DNA of 64,000 bases from Asaia bogorensis (lineage in GTDB: Bacteria; Pseudomonadota; Alphaproteobacteria; Acetobacterales; Acetobacteraceae): positions 1 to 64,000 of the forward strand of contig CAMDGX010000009.1 of NCBI GenBank assembly GCA_945897825.1. The letters run 5' to 3'. Shown piece by piece: positions 11,083 through 20,269 of the stretch; positions within the stretch are counted from its first letter, which is position 1, and the number at the start of each line of letters is the position of its first letter. The position numbers and the translations under genes are program-made. The notes beneath the pieces are model-generated. The model searched no databases and was not told the origin of the DNA. It saw nothing but the letters and a program-made list of their open reading frames with translations.

Positions 11083-11457
11083 TCAGGCGGTTGCCGGCGC
11101 GAGGGCGGCGAGCAGGGCTTCCTCGCGGAATGGCTTCTCGCAACGGGGATAGCTGCGATAGGCGGCGTCGATCGCCGCGCCGTCGTATCCGGTGGTGAAG
11201 ACGAACCGGATTCCGTGGCGGATCAGCACGTCGGCGATCGGGAAGGAGGGCTGGCCGTGCAGGTTCACGTCCAGCACGACGGCGTCCAGTGCGTCCTTGT
11301 GCGCTTCCAGGAAGGCCAGGGTTTCGGGGACGCGGCCCAGCGGGCCGTGCACATCGGCCCCTGCGCTGCGCAGGATTTCACCCAGGTATTCGGCAACGAG
11401 GAACTCATCCTCGACAATGAGGATGCGACGACCTGCAAGCGCGACATCCTGGCCCAT
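11083..11457 (-). CDS. Single-domain response regulator (receiver only)
   Basis: A 124-residue CheY-like receiver with nothing else attached. Key residues are present: RILIVEDE (acidic pocket), VVLDVNLHG (phospho-acceptor Asp near 53), FTTGYDG (Thr) and CEKPF (Lys). The SAGADVHGPLGRVPETLAFLE segment resembles receivers that partner HWE/HisKA2 sensor kinases, so it may be a phosphate shuttle or sink in a stress circuit. The ATG at 11457 places the receiver at the N-terminus; the longer open frame upstream has no receiver character. No kinase is adjacent; the nearest in the window is at 38362-39537. Confidence 0.85.
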   Translation of the reverse strand: MGQDVALAGRRILIVEDEFLVAEYLGEILRSAGADVHGPLGRVPETLAFLEAHKDALDAVVLDVNLHGQPSFPIADVLIRHGIRFVFTTGYDGAAIDAAYRSYPRCEKPFREEALLAALAPATA

Positions 11458-11737
11458 TTGGCGTCTCCTCAATGGGCCGCCCGGCCCGTCCGGGGCCAGC
11501 ACGGCGCGATGGATCGATCGGTGCCGCGGCGAGGAACCCTGCCTAACAAGATCCCTGTGACGCCGTGTCGCGGCGAGGCACGTGCCACTCACTCGATGCG
11601 GGCGATGCACCGGCAACAACTCCGTTGCCTGCATATCACTCGACTTTGGCACCCTAATATCGAAGGCGTTGACGCCGCTGTCACATTTGCGACAACGGAC
11701 GGCGCCCTGGCTGGTGTGTCGAGGGGACGGTGGCGCT

Positions 11738-13114
11738 TCAGTCCGAGAGAACGTGCGCGGGTCCCGCTGGATCCGACACGGCGGGCGCTGCGGCGAACAG
11801 ACTGTCGTACAGTGCCACGTGCTCGGATACAGTCTCGCGCGCCGGGGTGGGGGGGCGCATGGTGGCGCGCATCGCCGCGATGCGTTGCGGGGCCGCGGCG
11901 AGGGTGCGCAGGAGGGCTGCGAGTTCCGGCGCGCTGCCGACCGGGACGTGCCAGCCGTCGGTGCCTGGCGCCACCTTCTCGGCCATGCCGCCGATGTCGG
12001 AGCAGATGATCGGCACCCGGTTGCGCCGCGCTTCCTGGATCACCACCGGCGAGTTCTCCCACCACACCGAGGGCACCAGCACCAGGTCCTGGGCGCGCAT
12101 CAGCGCATCGACTCGGCTGTTGTCGTAGGGGCCGTGGAAGCGGACGTTGCGGCCGGCCTTGGCGAGGCTGGCGAGGAACTCCTCGCGGAACTCCTCGGGC
12201 TGGCCGGTGTGGTCGCCGTGGATGTTGACCACGACGTTGTCCACGCCCTCGTCCTCCAGGATCGCGGCGGCGTCGAACAGCACCTGGATGCCCTTGAGGA
12301 AGGAGATCTGGCCGAAGAATCCGGCGCGCAGCACGCCGTCCTCGCGCGCGGCCGGGGGCGGGGCGTCGGTGGCGTCGGCGATCACGTTCTCCAGCACATG
12401 CATCCTGGCCGCCGGAATGCCCCACTCAACGTAGCGGCCGGCCAGGAAGCGGCTGGGGGCGATGAAGAGGTCGACCTCCTCGAGGAAGCGGCGGACGTAT
12501 TGCGTGCGCAGGAAGAAATCGGCGCGGCTGAACTCGGGGAAGCAGCGCATGCAGTCCCGCGGGGTGGCCTGGTGGCACAGGGTGCGGGAGTGGCGGGTGA
12601 CCATCTGGCCATAGTGGTGGCAGATCGCCTGGAACTCGTGCAGCGTGACGACGATGCGGGCGTTCGGCAGCGTGCGTCGTGCAATCAGAAGGGCTTCGGC
12701 GCCAAAATTGCTGTAGTGATGGAAGTGGAGCACATCCGGCCGGGTGCGGCGCAGCAGGGCGGCGAAATCGCGCGGGAAGCGTTCGTCGTGGTTGGCGAAC
12801 TTGAACCAGTCGTAGCCGGCCATGGTGTAGAGGAAGTCGTCGGCGCCGAACGGCTGGGTGATGGCGCTGCCGGCCCGCCCGCCGCCCGGCTCGCGGCCGC
12901 AGCCGAGGAACAGGGCGGTGCGGTCGGTGTGGGCGCGCAGCCCTTCGAACAGCCGCAGGGCGGCCAACTCGGCGCCGCCGCGGGTGAGCGCGGGGTGGCT
13001 GTGGGTCAACACCAGCACCCGGGCGGCGCTGGACGGCGGAGGCGCGGCGCGACCGCCGGTGATGCCGGCTTCCAGGGGGAACGGCGCGGCGTGGTTCGGG
13101 GAGTCGGGGCTCAT
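11738..13114 (-). CDS. Glycosyltransferase family 4
   Basis: A 458-residue GT-B enzyme. The N-terminal domain opens with VLVLTHSHPALTRGGAELAALRLFE, the acceptor-side glycine loop of GT4 enzymes, and continues to VTLHEFQAICHHYGQM. The C-terminal domain has FFGQISFLKGIQVLFDAA and the EX7E-type motif ENSPVVIQEARRNRVPIICS. It likely elongates a cell-surface glycan on the cytoplasmic side. Cysteines in CHQATPRDCMRCFPEF are notable and recur in GT4 proteins that act on capsule-like glycans. Its ATG overlaps the stop of the upstream 927-residue glycosyltransferase by four bases (ATGA), showing translational coupling. It is last in the minus-strand run. Confidence 0.85.
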   Translation of the reverse strand: MSPDSPNHAAPFPLEAGITGGRAAPPPSSAARVLVLTHSHPALTRGGAELAALRLFEGLRAHTDRTALFLGCGREPGGGRAGSAITQPFGADDFLYTMAGYDWFKFANHDERFPRDFAALLRRTRPDVLHFHHYSNFGAEALLIARRTLPNARIVVTLHEFQAICHHYGQMVTRHSRTLCHQATPRDCMRCFPEFSRADFFLRTQYVRRFLEEVDLFIAPSRFLAGRYVEWGIPAARMHVLENVIADATDAPPPAAREDGVLRAGFFGQISFLKGIQVLFDAAAILEDEGVDNVVVNIHGDHTGQPEEFREEFLASLAKAGRNVRFHGPYDNSRVDALMRAQDLVLVPSVWWENSPVVIQEARRNRVPIICSDIGGMAEKVAPGTDGWHVPVGSAPELAALLRTLAAAPQRIAAMRATMRPPTPARETVSEHVALYDSLFAAAPAVSDPAGPAHVLSD

Positions 13115-15894
13115 GCCGGCATCTCGACCAGGTCCTCGTCGTTGGCGACGGGCAGGGCGTCGAGCATGTCGCGCCAGCGCCCGTCGTGCAGCCAGGCGTT
13201 GTAGAGCGTCAGGTTCATGCGCCAGCGGTGCTGCGCGCCCGCCTGGGACTGGCGCTCGAGGTGGAACAACTGCACTTCCATGTCGACCCCGACCTCCAGA
13301 CCGCGGGCGCGCAGGCGCAGGCAGAGGTCGGCATCCTCGAAATCGCCGATCGGGTAGGCGGGATCGAAGCCGCCGAGTTCCTGGGCCAGCCAGCGGGCCA
13401 TGACGATGCAGGCGCCGGTGATGGCATCGGCCCGGCGCAGGCCTTCCTCCTGTCGGGGACGCCAGCCCTTGCCGGGATGCATCGGGTAGTGGAAGTCGCC
13501 GTAGGCCGGGAGGCGCTCGAAGCGCATGCCCTGGTGCTGGACGCAGCCATCCTCGTAGAGCAGCAACGGGCCGACGGCGCCGAGTTCGGGCGTGTCGCGC
13601 AGGCGGGCGGTGAGGCGCTCCATCCAGTCGGGCGTGCCGGGAAACACGTCGGAGTTCATGAAGCAGACGAACGGAGCGCGGGCGAGGGCGAGGCCGACAT
13701 TGTTGGCTGGGGCGAAGCCGAGATTCTGCGCCAGCAGCACGATGCGGAAGGGAATGGCGAAGCGGGCGAAGGCGGAGGCGGCCAGGATCTCCAACTGGCG
13801 GGCGCGGGTCGGGTCGTCCAGCACGTAGATCAGCTCGTAGGGCTGGGCGCGGGCATGGCGGGAGAAGAAGGCGAGCTGGTATTCGATGAAGTCGAGCCGG
13901 CCGAACAGGGTGATGATCACCGACAGGCGCGGCAGGCCGGGTTGCGCCCCGAAGTCGATGCAACGGTATTCGGGCGGGGTGGCGAGCCGGGCGGCATTGA
14001 GGCGCATCACGGCTGGGCCGAGCACGTGGTCGAAGGCCGGGGCGACCTCGCCGTAGCGCAGTTCGGACTTTTCCAGGAGCAGGCGGATCGCCGCCATGCC
14101 ACGCAGCCGGGGAGGCGGCAGCGGGTGATAGCCGATCTCGCCGCGGGTGGTGGTGATGGCGATGTGCGGCACCTCGGCCTCGGCCAGGATGTCGGGCGCG
14201 TAGGCGAGGAAGCCGCTGCGCAGTTCGGTGAGGCCGTGGCTGGCGCCGATGCTCTCCAGCGCGTCCGGCCGGTCCAGGCGGGGCAGGTGGTCGAGCACCA
14301 GCACCTGGCTGCGGTCGCCGCAGTTCAGGCGCAGCTCCGCGACGGTGCCCGGCGGGCTCAGCATCCAGCCGCTGAGTGCCAGGCCGGCGCGGCCGCCGGG
14401 TTCGAGCGGAGGGCAGAGGATGGTTTCGTCCACCTGGAAGAACACTGGGTCGCGCAGGGCGGTGAGCGTGCTGGCGCCGGCGTAGGGGCGGCGGGCGAGC
14501 AGGGTGCGCAGGCGGGCGATCGCGGGGCCATTGTCCGGCAGGTCGGCGATGCTGGCGGTGGCGTGGGTGACGAGGATGGGCTCGGCCAGCGGGGCTGCGG
14601 CGACCTGGGCGGGCAGGCGGACGAATTCGCCCGCCGCTTCAAGCTCCAGTTCCACCAGCCCGCTGAGGCCCGGACCGGGCGGCGGGGCGGGAAGGAAGAC
14701 GACCGCGCCGGCGCCGCCGCCGGGCAGGTCCGGGCGTGGGAAGCGGACCAGGGTCGCCGTTCCCCGGACCTCGCCGCCGACGAAGCGGGCGGTCGCGGCG
14801 AGGGGGATCGTGCCGTGGCCGGGCCCGGCCACTTCGCCACCGGGAAGCCAGCCCAGCACGACCCATCCCCCGGCGGTCGCGGCATGGCCGTGGCTGTCGA
14901 TCTGCCCGCCCGGCACCAGGCGCGGGCCTTCATCGTGCTGGCCGGGCGGCGGCGGCGTGTCGCCCGAGAGCAGCAGGTGGGTGAATGCGTCGCGCGCGGC
15001 GGTCGTGGCGATGGCGATGCGGACGGCGGGGGTGGTGTCGCGGTAACGGCGCAGGTCGACATGGGGCGCGGGAGGGCGCTGTTCGCGGGCGCCAGTGCGC
15101 AGGAAGTGGTCGTAGCCGCTGGTGAACCGGCCGGCGCGTACGCCTTCGGCCGCATCCTCGTTGGCGGCGAGGTAGAAGGCTTCGTCGAAGTGCGGCACCG
15201 GGCTGGCGCCCGCGCTGCGCCCGGCGGTGAGGTAGTCGTGCAGCGCGCAGACCGAGAAGCGGCGACGCAGGCGCTCGGCGGCGGCAGGGTGGTGGGCGAC
15301 ATACCAGTCGGGGTCGAACCAGGCGGTGGTGACGGCGTCGCGCTGTTCGAACCAGATGCGGTCGATGAAGTGGTGCCAGGCGCCGATGGCGGCGATGGCC
15401 TGCGTCGCCCCCGGCTCGTGGGCGAGGCCGGCGCGGTAGAGCGCGTGGTCGAACAGCAGGTGCGGCTGGCGGCCGAGCTTCGCGCCGTGGCGGAGGAAAT
15501 GGCCGTAGAGGTTCACGCAGTCCTCGGCGCCGACATCCACCGGGTCGAGTCCGCCGGGGCCGAGATAGGTCCCGGAATCGAACAGCCAGTGCGGCGAGCG
15601 GCCGCGATAGCCGTCGCGGCAATAGTGTTCGAAGCCGGAGCGCAGGCGGCCCTCGGCGATCGCTGCGGCGATGTCGGGGTGGCGCTGGCGGTACCAGCCT
15701 TCGTCGAACCAGCGGTTCGGCGCGTGGCCGAGTGCTGCGCCGACCTCGTGGTAGTGGCGCTGCACCTCTGCGGGATCGCGCGCGGCCTCCGGGCCGCCGA
15801 GATAGGCGCAGGCGTACCAGACATGGTCGAAGCTGCGCCACAGCGGCGCGCCGTCGCCGGGCGGCTCAAGCCGGAGCGGGGCCTGGTCGGTCAT
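13111..15894 (-). CDS. Large GT2-family glycosyltransferase with N-terminal FD-x3-Y repeats
   Basis: A 927-residue multidomain protein. Residues 20-280 hold six repeats spaced 41-45 residues, each beginning F-D-x3-Y (FD at about 22, 63, 105, 148, 193 and 236). The best units read like WFDEGWYRQRHPDIAAAI, then HY, G and GRSP. The middle region is beta-rich and unassigned. From about residue 650 a GT2 catalytic domain begins (LSVIITLFGRLDFIEYQL), with LIYVLDDP, the DxD-like MNSDVFPGTPDWM, and FDPAYPIGDFEDADLCLR near the end. The repeats probably bind glycan or protein partners; that is inference. The ATG at 15894 is chosen; an in-frame ATG at 15942 would add 16 residues. Confidence 0.8.
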   Translation of the reverse strand: MTDQAPLRLEPPGDGAPLWRSFDHVWYACAYLGGPEAARDPAEVQRHYHEVGAALGHAPNRWFDEGWYRQRHPDIAAAIAEGRLRSGFEHYCRDGYRGRSPHWLFDSGTYLGPGGLDPVDVGAEDCVNLYGHFLRHGAKLGRQPHLLFDHALYRAGLAHEPGATQAIAAIGAWHHFIDRIWFEQRDAVTTAWFDPDWYVAHHPAAAERLRRRFSVCALHDYLTAGRSAGASPVPHFDEAFYLAANEDAAEGVRAGRFTSGYDHFLRTGAREQRPPAPHVDLRRYRDTTPAVRIAIATTAARDAFTHLLLSGDTPPPPGQHDEGPRLVPGGQIDSHGHAATAGGWVVLGWLPGGEVAGPGHGTIPLAATARFVGGEVRGTATLVRFPRPDLPGGGAGAVVFLPAPPPGPGLSGLVELELEAAGEFVRLPAQVAAAPLAEPILVTHATASIADLPDNGPAIARLRTLLARRPYAGASTLTALRDPVFFQVDETILCPPLEPGGRAGLALSGWMLSPPGTVAELRLNCGDRSQVLVLDHLPRLDRPDALESIGASHGLTELRSGFLAYAPDILAEAEVPHIAITTTRGEIGYHPLPPPRLRGMAAIRLLLEKSELRYGEVAPAFDHVLGPAVMRLNAARLATPPEYRCIDFGAQPGLPRLSVIITLFGRLDFIEYQLAFFSRHARAQPYELIYVLDDPTRARQLEILAASAFARFAIPFRIVLLAQNLGFAPANNVGLALARAPFVCFMNSDVFPGTPDWMERLTARLRDTPELGAVGPLLLYEDGCVQHQGMRFERLPAYGDFHYPMHPGKGWRPRQEEGLRRADAITGACIVMARWLAQELGGFDPAYPIGDFEDADLCLRLRARGLEVGVDMEVQLFHLERQSQAGAQHRWRMNLTLYNAWLHDGRWRDMLDALPVANDEDLVEMPA

Positions 15895-16043
15895 GCAGCC
15901 GTCATCGCGGCGGGCTGTCTCATGGTGCGGCGCGGTCCTCATGCTCTCAGGCGGGCGACTGAGGACATAAGTAGGTGAAAAATGCGCTGATGAGAACAAT
16001 CACACGCAAGAAGGCAACGCGCAGGTGCAAGGGGGGCGGCGCG

Positions 16044-17033
16044 TCAGTCCCCGTAGCCGGAAGGGTGGGCCTCGCGCCAGCGCAGGGCCGTCGCGACGAT
16101 GTCGTCCAGTGCCGCGAGGCGGGGCGTCCAGCCGGTGTCGCGCATGATCAGGGCCGGGCTGGCCACCAGCCGCGCCGGGTCGCCGGGGCGGCGGGGGGCG
16201 AAGCGGTGCGGCACCGGCCGGCCGCTGACGCGCTCCACGCTGCGGATCACCTCCAGCACCGAATGGCCGGTGGAGGTGCCGAGATTGTAGGTGACGCTGG
16301 CGTGGTCGAGCCGGGCCAGGGCGGCGAGATGGGCAGTGGCGAGGTCGGTCGCGTGGATGTAGTCGCGGATGCAGGTGCCGTCGGGCGTGTCGTAGTCGGT
16401 GCCGAACACCGACAATTCGCCGCGGCGGCCGAGCATGGCATCGATCGCCAGCGGCACGAGATGGGTTTCCGGACGGTGATCCTCGCCCAGTCGGCCGGCG
16501 GGATCGGCGCCGGCGGCGTTGAAGTAGCGCAGGCAGGCCGAGCGCAGGCCGTGGATCCGGTCCGCCCAGGCGAGCGCGCGCTCCAGCATCCACTTGCTGT
16601 CGCCGTAGGGGGAGCCAGGGTCGATCGTGGTGTCCTCGTCGATCGGCATGCGGTCGGGCGTGCCGAACAGGGCGGCGGTGGAGGAGAGCACGAAGCGCGG
16701 CACCTGGTGGCGCACGCAGGCTTCGAGCAGGCGCAACCCGTTGCCGACATTGGCCGCGAGATAGCCGACCGGGTCGCGCATGGAGTCGCCGACCAGCGAG
16801 AGGGCGGCGAAGTGGAACACCGCGTGCCAGGGGCCCTGGGCGAGCACGGCATCGATGGCGGCGGCATCCTCCAGCCCGCCTTCCACCAGTCGGGCGCCGG
16901 GCAGAACGGCGGCGCGGTGGCCGGTGCGCAAGTTGTCGAACACCACCACCTCGGCCCCCTGGTCCAACAGGGCGGCGACGAGGTGGCTGCCAACGAAGCC
17001 GGCACCGCCGGTGACGAGGAAGCGCTGGGTCAT
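16044..17033 (-). CDS. galE: UDP-glucose 4-epimerase
   Basis: A 329-residue extended SDR interconverting UDP-glucose and UDP-galactose. Motifs are FLVTGGAGFVGSHL (NAD binding), VFDNLRTGHR, VFHFAALSLVGDSMRDP, the Ser/Thr stretch LSSTAALFG, catalytic YGDSKWMLE (YxxxK), LRYFNAAGADP and RDYIHATDLATAH, all classic GalE landmarks. Length matches the family (330-340). The active-site stretch has LFG where most GalE have VYG. The ATG at 17033 places the Rossmann motif at residue 4. It lies 64 bases downstream of a glycosyltransferase on the same strand and would supply UDP-Gal for glycan synthesis. Confidence 0.95.
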   Translation of the reverse strand: MTQRFLVTGGAGFVGSHLVAALLDQGAEVVVFDNLRTGHRAAVLPGARLVEGGLEDAAAIDAVLAQGPWHAVFHFAALSLVGDSMRDPVGYLAANVGNGLRLLEACVRHQVPRFVLSSTAALFGTPDRMPIDEDTTIDPGSPYGDSKWMLERALAWADRIHGLRSACLRYFNAAGADPAGRLGEDHRPETHLVPLAIDAMLGRRGELSVFGTDYDTPDGTCIRDYIHATDLATAHLAALARLDHASVTYNLGTSTGHSVLEVIRSVERVSGRPVPHRFAPRRPGDPARLVASPALIMRDTGWTPRLAALDDIVATALRWREAHPSGYGD

Positions 17034-17097
17034 GGATACAACCTGAAATGTTCCCGTTCGGGTTATCCGCAAACCGGGGCTGCTTCAACCGGAGCGA

Positions 17098-18159
17098 TCA
17101 GGCTGGCGGTTCAATTCCCAGAATGCCGGGTTCCTCGCGGGCGATCCAGCCGCGCAGGCCGCCGGGGTCGAACGGGTTCGGGAAGGCACGGCGCAAATCG
17201 GCGCGGTTGCGCCACAGCAGGCGGGCGGCGCGCGGGATAGGAGTGCCGTCGGCGAAGTGGCCGTAGTGCCAGGGGTGCCCGTCGGCAGCCGGGATCGTGG
17301 TGGCGGCGACCGCGCGGCGGTACCAGGCGATGAGTTCATGGATCTCGAAATTTTCGCCGGCGTAGCGCTCGGTCATCACGTCGCCGGGGCCGCGCTGGCC
17401 AATGGGGCCGATCTTGGTGAAGTGGTAGAAGCGCAGCAGGCGGCCGCCGGCGGTCACTTCGCCGGACGGGGTAATGCGGACCGGGCGGTGGGCGATGTTC
17501 CAGCTGGCGAGATTGCAGCCGGGATCGCGCTCGATATGCACGCCGGGGAACAGGCCGGGCACGAGGTCGCAATATTTCTGGTCGGTGAAGATGCCCTGCT
17601 CCGGCGCGTCGTAGCAGGCGGTGAGCAGGCGTTCCTCCCACCAGGCGGCGAAGGCGCGGCCGGTGGCGTCGTTGCGCACGCCGATGAAGCCGAGGTTGTA
17701 GATGCCGTAGCGCATCGAGCCGCCCTCGTTGTCGCGCACCGCCTCCTCGCCCTGGTCCGGCGCGGTCTGGTGGGGGGTCAGGACGATCGAGGCGGCATCG
17801 AGGCGGTCGGTCAGGGGATCGAGCGGGGCGAAGGCGGCGATGTCGGGGTCCAGGTAGATCACCTTGTCGGCGCCCTGCTCCAGCAGGCGGCGCAGCATGG
17901 AGGCCTTCACCGCGGTGCAGGCCTCGACGACGTCGTGCTTGAAGATCCAGGCGGGGAAGCCGGGGATGCCGAGTTCTGCGGCCTCCACGACGCGGTCGAA
18001 ATCGGCCAGTGCCTCAGCCGGCAGGCCGTCTGGCGGGTGGTCGGTCAGCAGCGCCACCAGCGACCAGTCGGGATGCAGGCGGCGCAGCGAGCGGGCCAGT
18101 ACGCGGGCCTTGGCCAGGTAGGCGTAGGTGAAGCTGGTGAAGCAGGCGATGCGCGCCAT
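17098..18159 (-). CDS. Glycosyltransferase, GT8-like
   Basis: A 353-residue GT-A type protein. MARIACFTSFTYAYLAKARVLARSL followed by a hydrophobic strand and IYLDPDIAAFAPLD (a DxD within LDPDI, about residue 110) is the pattern of GT8 and related enzymes that use UDP-sugars with a divalent metal. NLGFIGVRN, DQKYCDLVPGLFP and CNLASWNIAHRP are also seen in bacterial GT8-like proteins. No membrane segment is apparent. Its ATG starts 4 bases after the stop of the upstream 688-residue protein, so they are cotranscribed. The sugar transferred is unknown; galE next door makes UDP-Gal a candidate donor. Confidence 0.8.
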   Translation of the reverse strand: MARIACFTSFTYAYLAKARVLARSLRRLHPDWSLVALLTDHPPDGLPAEALADFDRVVEAAELGIPGFPAWIFKHDVVEACTAVKASMLRRLLEQGADKVIYLDPDIAAFAPLDPLTDRLDAASIVLTPHQTAPDQGEEAVRDNEGGSMRYGIYNLGFIGVRNDATGRAFAAWWEERLLTACYDAPEQGIFTDQKYCDLVPGLFPGVHIERDPGCNLASWNIAHRPVRITPSGEVTAGGRLLRFYHFTKIGPIGQRGPGDVMTERYAGENFEIHELIAWYRRAVAATTIPAADGHPWHYGHFADGTPIPRAARLLWRNRADLRRAFPNPFDPGGLRGWIAREEPGILGIEPPA

Positions 18160-18163
18160 GGGC

Positions 18164-20230
18164 TCAGCCGGCCAGCGGAACGCGGCGCCAGGCGGTGCCG
18201 GGGGCCAGGGTGATCTCCAGCAGGCGCGCGCCCACCATGCGCAGGCGGCCGCGCCCGTCGGTCCAGCGCAATCCGGGTTCGGGCGGGTGCCAGCCGCCGG
18301 CCAGCCGGGGATCGTCGAGGGGCACCTGCACCCCGTCCAGCGCCAGCGTTGCCACGGGAACGCCATGGGGGGCTGTGCGCGGGCCGGTCGGTAGCGCGTG
18401 GCGGGAGTGCAGGCAGACTTCAACGGTGCCGGTCGGCAGGGCGAAGCGGAGCGCCTCTCCGGGCAGGCGCGGCAGGGTGGTGCCGTCGTGCCGAACGACG
18501 ACCAGGCCGGGATCGTCGATGGCCAGGCGGGGCTGCGGGTCGGTGGCGAGGCGCCCGGGCGCCAGGGTCGCCGTGGTGCCGGCGGGGATCAGGCGGGGGG
18601 CGGTCGGGGCGGCGGCGGCGCGCTGGCGGGCGTAGTCCAGCGCCCAGCCTTCCTCGAAGAAGCACAGCAGCGCCGCCTCGTCGCGCAGCACCACGCCGCG
18701 GCGGTGGCGGCGCACGGCGGCGGCGATGTTGCCGCTGTCGGCCAGCGCGATCACGTCCGCGCCGGCGGCGAAGGCTTCGTGGGCGACGAAGGAGAAGGTC
18801 TCCGGCCAGGGGGACAGCACGGCGACCAGGTCCACCTCGGCCGCGCGCAGGGCGCGCACCATGGCGAAGCGGTCGCCGGGGCGCACCTCGACATCGACCT
18901 TTTCCAGCCCGGTCATCGGCACATTGTTGGCCGCGACCGCGAAGTGCAGGAAGCGATAGGTGGCGTGGCCCGCCTGGCGCTGCAGCAGGCGTTGGAAGGC
19001 GGGCCAGCCCTTGGGCGGAATGGCGAAGCCGGCAAAGCCGACGCGCGGCGGCCCTGGTGGTGGCGTGGCGATGGGCGCGCCCTCGTCCAGCACCGCGTTC
19101 TCGTGGACGCGCGCGGTGCGGAAGGGCAGGGCGGTGCGGGCGAGGAACAGGTCGAGCGCCACTCGGCTGGGCGCCACGACGTGGAACGGCACCGTTGTGA
19201 ACAGCGCGTGCATCGCGGCGAGATAGCTGGCGCGCTCGGCGCCATAGACGCAGATGCGGCAGGCGGTGCTGTCGGGCGGCGGGGCGTGGCAGTAGGCGAT
19301 ATCGTTGCGCAGCAGGTTGAAGCCCTCGCACAGCGCCGAATAATCGTGCAGCCATAACACGCTGTGCGCCGGTGCGAGCACGGTGGCGACGCGCGCCAGG
19401 GCCGTGGAACGATGGCCTAGCACGGAGTGGACGATGAAGATGCGGTGCGACGGCAGGAACGGGGCCTGCAGTGCGGCTTCCACCGTGCTTTCCGGCGCCA
19501 GGCCCAGGAAGCGCCCGTTGAGCGAGACCTGCAGCATCACCTCCTCGTCCTGCGGGGCGAAGGTGAAGCGCGCGATCGCCGGGGCGATGTGGAGGTAGGC
19601 GGTGCGGTCGGCGTTGAACAGCGCCTGCTCGTCGGCGATCAGGATCTGCATGCCGCCGGTAACGTTGACATAGCAATCGTGGCTGGCGGCCAGCACCAGC
19701 CCGGTCATGCCCAGGCAGGCCTCGGCCAGTGCGGCGCGCAGCCCGGGCTCGTCGATCGGGGGGGCGCCTTCGGGTGCGTCCCAGCCGGGCGGGCGTTGGG
19801 AGGGGATGCGCGCCTGCTCGACCACGTGGCGCGGCAGGCCGCCGGGGCGGGCGGGCAGGCGGCCTTCGGCGCGGCCGTAGTATTCGTAGTGGAACAGCGG
19901 GTTCATCCCGGCATCGGCGATGTCGGGGTAGAACTCCAAGTAGAACCGGGTGTCGAACCAGCTGTTGGGGTTCAGGCCGGCCTTCCAGCCTTGTTCGGCG
20001 AAATGGCGCACCGGGTCGTCATCCGGGCCCAACCCGGCCACGGCGCGGTAGAAGGAGGGATCGACCGCCGGGGCGATGGTGTCGAGCACCCAGTCGCCGT
20101 AGATCCGCGTGACCGGGGCCTCTTGCGGCGCGGGGGCTGCCGGGGCGAGGGGGCGCAGCGGAAATCGTGACCAGACGATCCAGTCAGGCTGCGGCGGCCC
20201 GGGTTCGGAGGGAGCGGTGTCGGGGGGCAT
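18164..20230 (-). CDS. Large putative glycosyltransferase with N-terminal FD-x3-Y-type repeat
   Basis: A 688-residue protein. Residues about 56-130 contain two repeat units of the kind found in the 927-residue glycosyltransferase (VDPSFY and WFDTRFYLEFYPDIADAG, then FHYEYYGRAEGRLP). The central part (about 155-560) looks like a GT-B fold: HDCYVNVTGGMQILIADE, LWLHDYSALCEGFN, HVVAPSRVALDLFL, VGFAGFAIPPKGW, and PWPETFSFVAHEAFAAGADVIAL as the GT4 EX7E-like signature. The last 130 residues are beta-rich and unassigned. CHAPPPDSTACRICVYG is a Cys-containing loop like that in other GT4 capsule enzymes. It follows the dcyD-like gene after 39 bases. Confidence 0.75.
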   Translation of the reverse strand: MPPDTAPSEPGPPQPDWIVWSRFPLRPLAPAAPAPQEAPVTRIYGDWVLDTIAPAVDPSFYRAVAGLGPDDDPVRHFAEQGWKAGLNPNSWFDTRFYLEFYPDIADAGMNPLFHYEYYGRAEGRLPARPGGLPRHVVEQARIPSQRPPGWDAPEGAPPIDEPGLRAALAEACLGMTGLVLAASHDCYVNVTGGMQILIADEQALFNADRTAYLHIAPAIARFTFAPQDEEVMLQVSLNGRFLGLAPESTVEAALQAPFLPSHRIFIVHSVLGHRSTALARVATVLAPAHSVLWLHDYSALCEGFNLLRNDIAYCHAPPPDSTACRICVYGAERASYLAAMHALFTTVPFHVVAPSRVALDLFLARTALPFRTARVHENAVLDEGAPIATPPPGPPRVGFAGFAIPPKGWPAFQRLLQRQAGHATYRFLHFAVAANNVPMTGLEKVDVEVRPGDRFAMVRALRAAEVDLVAVLSPWPETFSFVAHEAFAAGADVIALADSGNIAAAVRRHRRGVVLRDEAALLCFFEEGWALDYARQRAAAAPTAPRLIPAGTTATLAPGRLATDPQPRLAIDDPGLVVVRHDGTTLPRLPGEALRFALPTGTVEVCLHSRHALPTGPRTAPHGVPVATLALDGVQVPLDDPRLAGGWHPPEPGLRWTDGRGRLRMVGARLLEITLAPGTAWRRVPLAG

Positions 20231-20269
20231 GGCGCGTGATGCGGCGTGCGGCAGGCCCCCCTTGCTGCG

